A stretch of 17,664 nt of DNA from Actinomycetota bacterium (lineage in GTDB: Bacteria; Actinomycetota; Humimicrobiia; Humimicrobiales; Humimicrobiaceae). This document shows positions 1 through 7,140 of the stretch, one piece after another (the first letter of the stretch is position 1; the number at the start of each line of letters is the position of its first letter). Location of the stretch: NCBI GenBank assembly GCA_016870675.1, contig VGAU01000006.1, positions 1-17,664 on the forward strand, read 5' to 3'. The position numbers were made by a program, and so were the translations under genes. A model generated the notes under the pieces. It was given only the letters and a program-made list of their open reading frames with translations. It did no database searches and had not been told where the DNA came from.

Positions 1-384
1 CTTTTCATATATGCTAGACATAAATTTTACATCAAAAGAGCGCTTGCCTTCCTTAGAATATATTTTTTTAATATATTCACCAACTTGTTTTGAACCACTT
101 ATAATTATTTTATATCCACCATAAATCCATAAGAGCGTTTTTATTAATTGTTCTGTATAAAAATTATTAGAGAAAGCAAAGTCAGATTCATCTGAAAAAA
201 TCTGAGTCCTGTAGACTAAAATAGAATTATCCTCTTTTTCAATACCAATTGTTAGAGGAACACTTTTATTTGAACTGGAAACACTATTAAAAAAACTATG
301 ATTCCATAAAATAGCAGGCCGGAAATTATCATCAAGTGGTAATGGTATTTTTGGTTTTACCAGCGATAATAATTTTTCGCTCAT
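1..384 (-). CDS. N-terminal part of a ROK-like protein (partial, cut by left edge)
   Basis: This is an open frame of 128 codons that begins at ATG 384 and runs off the left edge, so only the N-terminus is visible. GGTGA lies about 7 nt upstream of the ATG and supports the start. The visible protein begins MSEKLLSLVKPKIPLP and contains FRPAILWNHSFF, LLWIYGGYKIIISG, QVGEYIKKIYS and a piece ending FMSSIYEK. From memory, this pattern (FRPA.L.., LLW..GG....GG...VGEYI...Y....R.FD..FM...YEKPF) belongs to a group of ROK-family proteins found in sugar clusters. No search was run and the diagnostic ROK core would lie outside the window. It lies 58 nt after the GH3 gene on the same strand and may be the last gene of that operon. 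If it is a ROK sugar kinase or sensor, it would act in the cytoplasm on a sugar released upstream. Confidence 0.6.
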   Translation of the reverse strand, partial: MSEKLLSLVKPKIPLPLDDNFRPAILWNHSFFNSVSSSNKSVPLTIGIEKEDNSILVYRTQIFSDESDFAFSNNFYTEQLIKTLLWIYGGYKIIISGSKQVGEYIKKIYSKEGKRSFDVKFMSSIYEK

Positions 385-442
385 AATACTTCACCATCTT
401 TCTATACAAATTTATTAACAAAATATCTTTTAAGTTAATTTT

Positions 443-2032
443 TTAAATTCTCAAAGTTACAGGCAGAATCCCATTTGCTTTGTATTTACCGATTATTATT
501 TCACCAGCAACCCTTAAATTAAAAGGGCTATAGTCATAAATCACTAAAAATGTAGTTATCCCAGGTAAAACCTGAAGATCATAAGGGTTACTGGATATAA
601 CTATAAGTGGTATACCGTTAGCCAGTAGTTTTTTAACTATCTTAACCTGATAAGTATTATGAGCAGCACCATAAGCACAAACAATAACCAGGCCAATCCC
701 TTTTGGTAAAGACATCTCACTATTACTCCCGGAGAGGGTGCGATGTTCAACTTTTATTCCTTCTTTTCTTAAAAAACTTACAAGTAAATCATTATCTTCT
801 ATATCATCCTCTGCCATGGATATTTTTTTCATAGGAAAACTTACAACTAATATTTTTTTATAAATGGATTTATTAATAGGAATTAAATTATCTTCATCTT
901 TAACTAATGTTACCCCCGCTTTTGAGATCTCGTATGCAATTTCTTCTTCTGTTTTTTTATTTATCTTTCTATAATCAGAAACCGGTGGGCTCTCCAGCCC
1001 AATTCTTTTTTCCTTCAATCTAAGTATCCTCAATACAGACTGGTTAATACGTTTTTCAGTAATTCTCCCGGCCTTTACTGCTTTAGCTACCGCTTCTATA
1101 GCCGCTTTTTGTTTATCTAAGCTGTGAGATACCAGAACTATATCACTACCTGCTTCAATGGCCATAACTGATCCCTCTACCACCCTAAAAGTATCGGCAA
1201 TAGCTTTCATCTCCATACAATCAGTGATGACTACACCTGTATATCCTAGCTCTCCTCTCAATAAATCAGTTAAAATTCTATATGATAGGGTCGCAGGTAT
1301 TCCCTTCCTGGATTCCAGAGCCGGTACACAAATATGAGCAGTCATAATACTATCTACTCCTGCCTTTATTGCTGCCTTGAAAGGATAAATCTCTACCTTT
1401 TCCAGGCGTTCCCTTCTACATTCAATAACAGGAAGGTCTATATGTGAATCAACAGATGTATCTCCATGCCCCGGAAAATGTTTGGCACAGGCAATAATCC
1501 CCTCTTCCTGCATTCCTTTAATAAAAGCTACACCCAGATCAGCTACCAGAAGAGGATCTCCACCAAAAGACCTGGTTCCTATTACCAGATTTAATGGATT
1601 ATTACTAATATCCAGAACAGGAGCAAAATTCATATTAATCCCTACAGCTTTTAACTCACCTGCAATTGCTCTACCGGCTCTTTCAGCCAGGCTGCTTTTC
1701 TTTGCTGCCCCTATTACCATATTTCCCGGGAAATGAGTCCCTCCTACCAGACGGTTGACCATTCCGCCTTCCTGGTCAGTAGATATTATCAATGGTAAAT
1801 AAGATCTCTTATTTGCCGACAATCTCTGCAACTCATTAGAAAGAACGGATACCTGTTGAAGTGATTCTATATTACGCCTGAAATATATTATCCCTCCAAC
1901 ATGATAATTCTCTATCATCTCTTTTATATCAGAAGTAACTTTTATGCCGGTAAAACCCACCTGAAACATCTGTCCTATTTTTTCTTCAAGAGTCGTACCG
2001 GATAGTATCTTTCTTATAATTATTTTATCCAT
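443..2032 (-). CDS. nagZ: GH3 beta-N-acetylglucosaminidase (NagZ-type)
   Basis: This 529-residue glycoside hydrolase family 3 enzyme should remove terminal GlcNAc from short chitin oligosaccharides or muropeptide sugars. The barrel domain (about 1-345) contains DQEGG (86-90), the NagZ loop KHFPGHGDT (184-192) followed by DSH (195-197), and ITDCMEM around 269-275. D271 falls at the nucleophile position, and D191 with H189 form the usual NagZ Asp/His acid-base pair. A C-terminal alpha/beta domain follows (about 365-529), as in two-domain Bacillus-type NagZ. No signal peptide or lipobox is seen, so a cytoplasmic site is inferred. The ATG at 2032 has only a distant AAGGA about 17 nt upstream, so the start is moderately sure. 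It lies 114 nt after the MalG-type permease gene and is probably the enzyme of the module 1 operon. Beta-glucosidase is a less likely alternative because the KHFPGHGDT signature is typical of NagZ. Confidence 0.93.
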   Translation of the reverse strand: MDKIIIRKILSGTTLEEKIGQMFQVGFTGIKVTSDIKEMIENYHVGGIIYFRRNIESLQQVSVLSNELQRLSANKRSYLPLIISTDQEGGMVNRLVGGTHFPGNMVIGAAKKSSLAERAGRAIAGELKAVGINMNFAPVLDISNNPLNLVIGTRSFGGDPLLVADLGVAFIKGMQEEGIIACAKHFPGHGDTSVDSHIDLPVIECRRERLEKVEIYPFKAAIKAGVDSIMTAHICVPALESRKGIPATLSYRILTDLLRGELGYTGVVITDCMEMKAIADTFRVVEGSVMAIEAGSDIVLVSHSLDKQKAAIEAVAKAVKAGRITEKRINQSVLRILRLKEKRIGLESPPVSDYRKINKKTEEEIAYEISKAGVTLVKDEDNLIPINKSIYKKILVVSFPMKKISMAEDDIEDNDLLVSFLRKEGIKVEHRTLSGSNSEMSLPKGIGLVIVCAYGAAHNTYQVKIVKKLLANGIPLIVISSNPYDLQVLPGITTFLVIYDYSPFNLRVAGEIIIGKYKANGILPVTLRI

Positions 2033-2146
2033 ATTTAATTTACTTTTTTCCTTACCTTTAATTTATATAAAATTTTTCAATAGTTATCCCGCTAACTTAC
2101 TTTAAAAGATCATTTATATTATCCTTAACATGACCAAGAGAAATAA

Positions 2147-3004
2147 CTATCCCTTTATTGCCCCTCCAGCTGCAAATCCACGGGTTATCTGCCTATGAAA
2201 TAGTGCATATAGTATAATCATTGGTGCCATTCCAATAACCAGAGCTGCAAACTGCATCCCATACTCAGTTGCAAGAGGACCGGAGAAGGAATAAATGCCT
2301 ACAGGAAGGCTTCTTGACGAGTCAGAACTGGTAAAGACAAGGGCAAGCATAAATTCATTCCAGCAGGCAAGAGCAGTAAAAATAAGAATAGTTACCATAA
2401 CCGGTTTACACATAGGCATAATGATACTAAAAAAAATTCTAAAATAAGAAGCGCCGTCAATCTGAGCTGATTCAATCAAAGAATCCGGTATTGCTTTTAC
2501 ATATTCTGTCCCTAAAAAAATCGCCAGAGGAAGATTGATGGCTACATAAATCATTATTATCCCCAGGCGGGTGTCTCTAAGCCCAATCCGTGTCATAGAA
2601 ATAAAAAGTGGAATTAAAATAGCCTGTATGGTGATAAGTAAACCTATCAAAAACGAATTATATAAAAATGGAGTTGCCCTATTTTTTATTTTAGCAAATG
2701 CAAAAGAGGCCATCATAGAAAAAATAATAACCAAACCTGTAGAAACAAATGTATAAATTATACTGTTTACCGCATATATATTTAACTTTCCAATTTTTAT
2801 TGCCTGTATATAATTGCTAAATATCCAGTCTCTCGGCAAAGCAAGAGCATTCCTGATAATTTCAAGTATTGGTTTAAATGAAGAATAAAAAAGCCAGATT
2901 AAAGGATAAAGGGTAAGTATCGCAAATATTATGAAAAGGATATAAATTAACAACTTGTTAAAAATAGCCTGTTCTTTTCTTGTATTTAAAGTAACATTAG
3001 ACAC
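2147..3004 (-). CDS. CUT1 ABC sugar transporter permease, MalG type
   Basis: This 285-residue inner-membrane permease is the second half of the module 1 carbohydrate importer. It shows about six hydrophobic segments (roughly 17-40, 78-104, 112-138, 147-168, 200-222 and 245-268). The EAA loop that docks the ATPase is ESAQIDGASYFRIFFSIIMP at about 178-197. The protein ends FAAGGAIKG, close to the FxxGLTxGAxKG tail typical of MalG-type proteins. The first codon is GTG (3004), placed 3 nt after the stop of the MalF-type gene, so translation is probably coupled; only a weak G-rich stretch precedes it. No ATPase gene is nearby, so a shared MsmX/UgpC-type ATPase encoded elsewhere is inferred. The substrate, presumably an amino-sugar oligosaccharide, is inferred from the neighbours. 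Confidence 0.95.
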   Translation of the reverse strand: MSNVTLNTRKEQAIFNKLLIYILFIIFAILTLYPLIWLFYSSFKPILEIIRNALALPRDWIFSNYIQAIKIGKLNIYAVNSIIYTFVSTGLVIIFSMMASFAFAKIKNRATPFLYNSFLIGLLITIQAILIPLFISMTRIGLRDTRLGIIMIYVAINLPLAIFLGTEYVKAIPDSLIESAQIDGASYFRIFFSIIMPMCKPVMVTILIFTALACWNEFMLALVFTSSDSSRSLPVGIYSFSGPLATEYGMQFAALVIGMAPMIILYALFHRQITRGFAAGGAIKG

Positions 3005-3007
3005 AGT

Positions 3008-3885
3008 CTACGCCCCCATAGTTTCAACTTTTCTTCTTACAAATCGCACCAGGATCACCAAAACAATTGATAAGATAACCATAACCGTAGAAATAGCAGA
3101 ACCTACACCATAGTTATAATGTATGAAAGAGTAATTATACATATAAATTGCTAACAAATTTGTATAATAGGCAGGTCCGCCACCAGTCATAGTAAAAAGT
3201 AAATCAAAACTCCTTAAACTACCCGATATGGCTAAAATCGAGGTTAATACTATTACGCCATAAAGTTGAGGTACAATAATTTTTATAAAAATTTGGCCAT
3301 CTGTTGCTCCATCTATTTGAGCAGCTTCAATGATATTCGGATCAATATTCTGCAGGTTAGCCAAAAAAATAATCAGGTAAGTTCCTGTATACACCCAGAG
3401 AAGAACAAACCCAATGGGAATCATCGCCAGTTGTTTGCTGTTCATTATAGTCATCGAATAATTAGGATTGTTAGTAATAGCCTGAATAATCCTTGGTACA
3501 ACTCCAATCGGAGAAAACATTTTTGACCAGAGAATTCCTATAATGATAGTGGAAATAACCATTGGGAGAAAAACCATAGCCTGGAAAAAACCTGAACCTT
3601 TTACACTCTTTCTATATATAAGGTATGCCAGTCCAAACCCGAGTGGTATTTGACCAAAAACAGATACGAAGATAACAATAAAATTGAGAACCAAAAAACC
3701 GGATCTCTGAATATTTTTATATAGTTTGCCAACCCTGTCCATATAGCCAGGTTTTTATAAATATTATAATCCGTAAAACTCAAGCCCACAGATGATATTA
3801 TTGGAAATGCGATTATTGCCAGATAAACAGCCAATGCTGGCAAAACAAAGATCATATATGTAGATACTCTTTTAAATTTCCCCAT
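3008..3885 (-). pseudogene. CUT1 ABC sugar transporter permease, MalF type, interrupted by a frameshift
   Basis: Two overlapping frames together make one MalF-type permease. The first frame starts at ATG 3885 (MGKFKRVSTYMIFVLPAL) and carries transmembrane segment 1 and the motif NYIKIFRDPVFW. It then runs into out-of-frame sequence to a stop at 3601. The second frame (3742-3008) becomes convincing from about 3690 onward (VLNFIVIFVSVFGQIPLGFG). It carries the remaining membrane segments and the EAA loop EAAQIDGATDGQIFIKIIVP. The switch is at a run of six Ts on the coding strand (plus 3693-3698). One extra T would give RDPVFLVLNF and a 292-residue protein. Compared with related permeases remembered from the family, about 3 residues seem to be missing there, so a 10-nt deletion fits as well. 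It could be a real inactivating mutation, a sequencing or assembly error, or a slippage site. It lies 85 nt after the binding-protein gene and 3 nt before the MalG-type gene. Confidence 0.9.
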
Positions 3886-3913
3886 TCTTTATTTTCTATC
3901 CTTCTAATATATT

Positions 3914-3943
3914 TAATGGGCACCGCTTATGCAGTGCCCATTA
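3914..3943 (-). promoter_or_regulatory. Stem-loop between binding-protein gene and MalF-type gene (module 1)
   Basis: Perfect 10-bp inverted repeat, TAATGGGCAC and GTGCCCATTA, around a 10-nt loop. It lies in the 85-nt gap just after the stop of the solute-binding-protein gene. No U-run follows on the minus strand, so it is not a canonical intrinsic terminator. In CUT1 operons such hairpins often protect the binding-protein mRNA from 3' decay and raise its level over the permeases; that role is inferred here. Confidence 0.75.
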
Positions 3944-3970
3944 CCGGTTACTTTATCATCTTATTGAACA

Positions 3971-5374
3971 CTATCGAACTAATTCCATAGCAGCTTCTAT
4001 ATCTGCAGCCAATTTTTCAGGTGTAATATCACCTAATGCCAATTGCTGGAGACCGCTGTTTATTAGCTCGATTGGGTCACCAGTAATAACAGCATCAAGC
4101 ACAGATGTGTTGGTGCTGACTTCAGCATAAAAAGCTGCTCTTTTTACTACAAGTGGCTGAACATCCTCATATACTGAAAGATCCATAATATAATTAGGTA
4201 TCATTCCCTCTTCAACAAATCTGAGCTCTGATGCTTCAGGTCCTGCAAAGAAGGAAATCCATTTCCATGCAGCATCAGCTTTATCCCCTGTAAGACCTGC
4301 TTTCATACCAAAACCGGTTGATGCAACGCCAGCGGTGGAACCAGACACGCCTTTTTGTCCTACAATATCAGGAAATACAGCAAGTTCAAAATCTGCCTGT
4401 TCCTCTTCAGTTAAGAGAGGGGTTAGTGCACCTACTCGCCAATCTCCATCAATCATAAACGGACTTCTGCCGGTTGCAAACAGGTTTGGACCATCTCCGT
4501 ACTCTAACTGGATGCTTTGAGGTGGGAGCAGGCCAGTTTCATACAGATCTGCTACAAGTGCAAGAGAATCAACAAACTCTTGATCTGTAAAGGCAGTTTC
4601 TCCTGTAAGTACTTTATCTATCCACTCCTGTCCGCATATTCTTCCTACCAGAGCGCTGAATAGACATGACTGCATAACCCAGGCAGCTTTATTAGGCATC
4701 AAGATAGGATAAAGGCCAGCTGCACTTATGGGTTCTACCATTGCAACAAATTCCTCATATGTAGCAGGCATGCTGAGGCCGAGATCGTCTAGAATTTTGG
4801 TATTAACATACAGCACATGGCATGCAGTTCCTGCTGTTATAGGAAGCTCATTAAGTTTACCGCCATATTGGGGAGCAACAGCAGAAGGAGTATATTTGTC
4901 TTTATCTGCGCCTAGAAATGGATACAGATCTTCAGTAAGCTCATTTTTATAAATTTCAATACTTCGTCCATCTGGCCACAGATACATAACGTCAGGCAAA
5001 TCTCCTGCACCAGCCAGTGCAGCAAGTTTCTGATGGTATGCATCGCCGAAACTATTTTCAATTGTCAGTGTGATATTAGGATATTTAGCATTAAATGCTT
5101 CCACAGTAGCATCCCAAACTGCAGCTTCAGGTGAAGTAATATCAAGGTAGTTTAGCATAGTTATCTCTACCTCTGGTCCTAATTCTACTTCTACCTCTTC
5201 CTCTGCTACTTCCTCCTCCACTGCTTCTTCCTCTGCTACTTCCTCCTCTACTGCTTCTTCCTCTACTGCTTCTTCTCCAGCCACTTCTTCTTTCTTACAT
5301 CCTGCAAGTGAAAAAGTTGCTATCATAGATACAACCAGTATCATTATTAACAACCACAATAATGACTTTTTCAT
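3971..5374 (-). CDS. Extracellular solute-binding lipoprotein of ABC sugar transporter (module 1)
   Basis: This 467-residue substrate-binding protein of the CUT1 class delivers sugar to the 3008-3885/2147-3004 permease pair. It has a lipoprotein signal peptide (MKKSLLWLL, hydrophobic core, then lipobox LAGC with acylated C26). A strongly acidic linker of Glu/Ala/Val follows at about 29-64, with two copies of a 10-residue unit. The ligand-binding domain starts near EITMLNYLD (70-78). It includes VEAFNAKYPNITLTIE, LPDVMYLWPDG and SPFMIDGDWRVGAL, all typical of family 1 binding proteins. AAAGGAGAG lies 10 nt before ATG 5374. Its first 30 residues and its leader DNA closely match those of the second binding protein (10316-11653), while the mature parts differ strongly, so the ligands probably differ. 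Membrane-anchored and extracytoplasmic. The specific sugar cannot be read from sequence. Confidence 0.95.
   Translation of the reverse strand: MKKSLLWLLIMILVVSMIATFSLAGCKKEEVAGEEAVEEEAVEEEVAEEEAVEEEVAEEEVEVELGPEVEITMLNYLDITSPEAAVWDATVEAFNAKYPNITLTIENSFGDAYHQKLAALAGAGDLPDVMYLWPDGRSIEIYKNELTEDLYPFLGADKDKYTPSAVAPQYGGKLNELPITAGTACHVLYVNTKILDDLGLSMPATYEEFVAMVEPISAAGLYPILMPNKAAWVMQSCLFSALVGRICGQEWIDKVLTGETAFTDQEFVDSLALVADLYETGLLPPQSIQLEYGDGPNLFATGRSPFMIDGDWRVGALTPLLTEEEQADFELAVFPDIVGQKGVSGSTAGVASTGFGMKAGLTGDKADAAWKWISFFAGPEASELRFVEEGMIPNYIMDLSVYEDVQPLVVKRAAFYAEVSTNTSVLDAVITGDPIELINSGLQQLALGDITPEKLAADIEAAMELVR
5201..5260 (-). repeat. Two 30-bp tandem repeats in the binding-protein linker
   Basis: Positions 5201-5230 and 5231-5260 are direct repeats with one mismatch (5219/5249), followed by a partial third copy near 5261-5275. 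Each encodes AVEEEVAEEE in the linker just after the lipid anchor. Unit number can change in frame, so linker length could vary between strains. Confidence 0.9.
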
Positions 5375-5400
5375 TTCTTTTACACTCTCCTTTGAAATTG

Positions 5401-5417
5401 TTTACTTATTAAGTAAA
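5401..5417. promoter_or_regulatory. Palindromic operator candidate before binding-protein gene 1
   Basis: Perfect 17-bp palindrome TTTACTTATTAAGTAAA (8-bp arms, 1-nt centre) about 8 nt upstream of the Shine-Dalgarno. The same palindrome with a different centre base lies at the same place before the second binding-protein gene (11680-11696). AT-rich interrupted palindromes are typical of ROK-family (XylR/NagC-like) operators, so a ROK protein is the likely binder, by inference. Confidence 0.65.
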
Positions 5418-5435
5418 TTTTAATAAAATCTTTTC

Positions 5436-5492
5436 TGAGATTTGTTTAACGTACAACTTTAAGGTGGCTAACCAGTACTTAAACAAATCTCA
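5436..5492 (-). promoter_or_regulatory. Leader stem-loop, copy 1
   Basis: A perfect 14-bp inverted repeat (TGAGATTTGTTTAA and TTAAACAAATCTCA) encloses about 29 nt. A further GTAC/GTAC pairing sits inside after a single-base bulge. The foot overlaps the stop codon of the tiny leader ORF. The minus-strand sequence that follows is A-rich rather than U-rich, so it does not look like an intrinsic terminator. The outer 10 bp are identical in the second copy (11715-11772), but the loop is not. Confidence 0.75.
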
Positions 5493-5507
5493 TTTTTCTT
5501 TTACCAT
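5490..5507 (-). CDS. Putative leader peptide MVKEK, copy 1
   Basis: ATG GTA AAA GAA AAA TGA follows a strong GAAAGGAGG with 4 nt between GGAGG and ATG. The stop codon lies on the first bases of the leader stem-loop. The matching sequence in module 2 has one A fewer and so reads on for 15 residues (MVKENEICPGMTPCR). The strong, conserved ribosome-binding site argues for translation, but five codons cannot be proven coding from sequence. It could instead be part of an RNA structure. Confidence 0.4.
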   Translation of the reverse strand: MVKEK

Positions 5508-5669
5508 AAAACCTCCTTTCTATTTTTTCTTCCTTCACCTGGTCAAAAGGAAGATCTTCATTGCTTTGATATAATAATCACCCCCTTCATTTAACAAAAT
5601 ACATATTTTAACTTTCTCACCTCCTCACCATATAACCATTAAATTTTCCTCTTAATTCGAAAAACACAC

Positions 5670-5678
5670 ATTCTAACA
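5670..5678 (-). promoter_or_regulatory. Possible extended -10 promoter for module 1 transport operon
   Basis: The minus strand reads TGTTAGAAT, a TG-N-TAGAAT extended -10. There is no good -35 at 16-18 bp; only weak T-rich sequence lies upstream. The predicted start near 5663 would give a leader of about 290 nt. Confidence 0.35.
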
Positions 5679-5743
5679 GCTAAGCTATCTCAACCGTAAA
5701 AGTTTCTTAAAAAAATTGTTTTTATACTTTTGTTTAAATTTTT

Positions 5744-5760
5744 TTTATTAGGTAAGTAAA
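5744..5760. promoter_or_regulatory. Imperfect second operator-like palindrome upstream of module 1
   Basis: The minus strand reads TTTACTTACCTAATAAA. It matches 13 of the 16 informative positions of the TTTACTTA-N-TAAGTAAA palindrome at 5401-5417 and 11680-11696. It lies about 70 bp upstream of the candidate -10 and about 340 bp from the perfect copy, which would allow co-operative or looping binding by one regulator. Confidence 0.45.
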
Positions 5761-5807
5761 ATATTTAAGTAGCGCCTACCTATTTTTTATATTTATTTAA
5801 CCTCAAA

Positions 5808-7016
5808 TCAAGAAGAAATAGAAAAATGAAATATCTCTTGCAAAGGAATAGCTGCAGAAGCAATTATTCTAAAATCCTTTCCTAAAGAAATCGGACAAAT
5901 TTCCAGTCTATCAGTTGAATTTGTCAAAGCTTGCTGAAACACTAATTTTTTTACCTGATCAATAAGGAAATGGTTATCATAAGCAACTTTTCCCCCCAAA
6001 ATAATTATATCGGGATTTAATAAATTAACTAAATTAACTATCCCTGTTGCAAGATACGCTGCAGTATCTGTTATAATTTCTTTTGCTAATTGATCATTTT
6101 TTTCCAATGCACTACGAAAAATCGATGGGGTAATTCGATTCATGTCCCCTTTTACCAGTTCCAACATTATTGTGTTTATCCCTTGTTCTATAGAAGATAA
6201 TACTTTGGAGTATATAGCAGGCCAGTTAACATAATTTTCAAGACAGCCTCTATTCCCACAATCACAGAGAATACCATTTCTATCTATGGTTGTATGGCCA
6301 AACTCTCCTGTCCCACCACTGCACCCCCTAAAGATATGCCCATTTACTACAATTCCGGCTCCTACTCCATCATCAATTGTAATATAAATTAAATTTTTAA
6401 ATTTTCCATATTCCCCAAATCTCTTCTCGGCTAACACAATGGCATTGGTATCATTTTCTAACCAAATTTTTAGTTTAAACTGTTTCTCCATCATTTCTTT
6501 TAAAGGAATGTTCTTTAATTTTAACTTTGTATTTTCACAAATTACAGCTTTGTTTACATCAATAATTCCGGGAGAGGTAATGGAAATCCCAATACATTTT
6601 GTTAAATCCGGATATGCTTTTAAAAATTGACTAATTGACTTTATAAGATAATCGATAACTAATTTACCTGTTAGATTATGAACAGGAAATTTTTTTTGCC
6701 TTCGAACTTTTGCTTCCAAATTTGTCTCAGCGATTATAATAGAGGAATTAGTAATAGCAACTGCGATAATAAATTTACTATCTGAAAAAAATTTAACAAG
6801 AATAGGTTTTCTTCCACCACTAGATTTCCCTACACCATCCTCATATACAAATCCCTGTTGAATTAATTCTCTTACTGCAGCAGTCACCGTTGTAGAGCTT
6901 ATCTTGTACTTTTTAGCTATTTCGCTTCGAGAAATAGGACCATAATTTTGTATTGTTTTAAGAACTATAGATCTATTTAATTCTTGAATTAATTTTAAAT
7001 CCCCAGTTCTTTGCAT
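5808..7016 (-). CDS. ROK-family transcriptional regulator 1 (zinc site intact)
   Basis: This 402-residue cytoplasmic repressor has the NagC/XylR architecture. A winged helix-turn-helix at about 14-75 contains GPISRSEIAKKYKISSTTVT and SGGRKPI. A ROK sugar-sensing domain follows, with ENDTNA (187-192), GVGAGIVVNGHIFRG (217-231), GEFGHTTID (237-245) and the zinc motif CDCGNRGCLE (251-260, with H241). The phosphate-binding DxGxT motif of ROK kinases is absent (VAITNSSII near 86-94), so it is a regulator rather than a kinase. ATG 7016 is preceded by GAGGT at about 8 nt. It stands between the kinase of module 2 and the transport operon of module 1, has its own good promoter, and has an operator-like site at the transcription start. 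This suggests autoregulation and control of the downstream operon. The effector is probably an amino sugar or its phosphate, by inference. Confidence 0.93.
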   Translation of the reverse strand: MQRTGDLKLIQELNRSIVLKTIQNYGPISRSEIAKKYKISSTTVTAAVRELIQQGFVYEDGVGKSSGGRKPILVKFFSDSKFIIAVAITNSSIIIAETNLEAKVRRQKKFPVHNLTGKLVIDYLIKSISQFLKAYPDLTKCIGISITSPGIIDVNKAVICENTKLKLKNIPLKEMMEKQFKLKIWLENDTNAIVLAEKRFGEYGKFKNLIYITIDDGVGAGIVVNGHIFRGCSGGTGEFGHTTIDRNGILCDCGNRGCLENYVNWPAIYSKVLSSIEQGINTIMLELVKGDMNRITPSIFRSALEKNDQLAKEIITDTAAYLATGIVNLVNLLNPDIIILGGKVAYDNHFLIDQVKKLVFQQALTNSTDRLEICPISLGKDFRIIASAAIPLQEIFHFSISS

Positions 7017-7052
7017 TTAATTAAACCTCTTTTATAGACTTACTTTTTCCAG

Positions 7053-7069
7053 TGACTTTATTAAGTATT
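7053..7069. promoter_or_regulatory. Operator-like sequence at the ROK-1 transcription start
   Basis: The minus strand reads AATACTTAATAAAGTCA. Its core TACTTA-N-TAA matches one half and the centre of the TTTACTTA-N-TAAGTAAA palindrome (10 of 16 positions). It covers the predicted +1 region of the ROK-1 promoter, a natural place for autorepression. Confidence 0.35.
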
Positions 7070-7076
7070 TTAGCTT

Positions 7077-7105
7077 ATAGTACAGTAACACATAATTATT
7101 GTCAA
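7077..7105 (-). promoter_or_regulatory. Promoter of ROK regulator 1
   Basis: A perfect -35 TTGACA (7100-7105) is followed by a 17-bp spacer and TACTAT as -10 (7077-7082). Transcription is predicted to start near 7070, about 55 nt before the ATG. Confidence 0.6.
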
Positions 7106-7108
7106 TAA

Positions 7109-7140
7109 GAATTTCTTTAGATGTGAATTTCTTTAGATGC
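7109..7140. repeat. Two tandem 16-bp repeats directly upstream of the ROK-1 -35 box
   Basis: Units 7109-7124 and 7125-7140 differ only in the last base (plus strand GAATTTCTTTAGATG followed by T or C). On the minus strand each contains AAAGAAAT, the half-site of the ROK-2 inverted repeat at 13272-13296. They end 3 bp from the -35 box, a position suited to a transcription factor. Confidence 0.8.

Larger units (their letters stand above)
5375..5807 (-). other. 433-nt leader/promoter region of the module 1 transport operon
   Basis: No ordinary gene is seen here. Read toward the binding-protein gene, the stretch holds a palindrome (5744-5760), a possible extended -10 promoter (5670-5678) and several purine-rich Shine-Dalgarno-like tracts. 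Examples are GAGGAGGTGAG near 5618-5628 and AGGGGGTGA near 5579-5587. Tiny ORFs of a few codons follow some of these (MVIW, MYFVK, MKGVIIISKQ), but only the one at 5490-5507 has well-spaced Shine-Dalgarno support. A stem-loop (5436-5492), a second palindrome (5401-5417) and the gene's own ribosome-binding site follow. From about 5520 down to the gene, the sequence matches the corresponding region of module 2 (11640-11800). Confidence 0.7.

Noticed and set aside
1482..1736. Open frame on the plus strand inside the GH3 gene
   Set aside because: It is antisense to a well-supported enzyme, has no ribosome-binding site and no recognisable protein features. The same applies to the other plus-strand frames inside the permease, binding-protein, ROK, kinase and GH2 genes.
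2083..2150. 8-bp inverted repeat ATAGTTAT/ATAACTAT between the MalG-type and GH3 genes
   Set aside because: The arms are short, AT-rich and about 50 nt apart, so chance is likely.
5436..5492. Leader stem-loop as an intrinsic terminator or attenuator
   Set aside because: The minus-strand sequence after the stem is A-rich, without a U-run. The same holds for copy 2 at 11715-11772, so termination is not claimed.
5744..5790. Hairpin followed by TTTTTT on the plus strand (TAGGTAAG ... CCTACCTA)
   Set aside because: It would terminate plus-strand transcription, but no plus-strand gene exists here. In the minus direction the U-run is absent.
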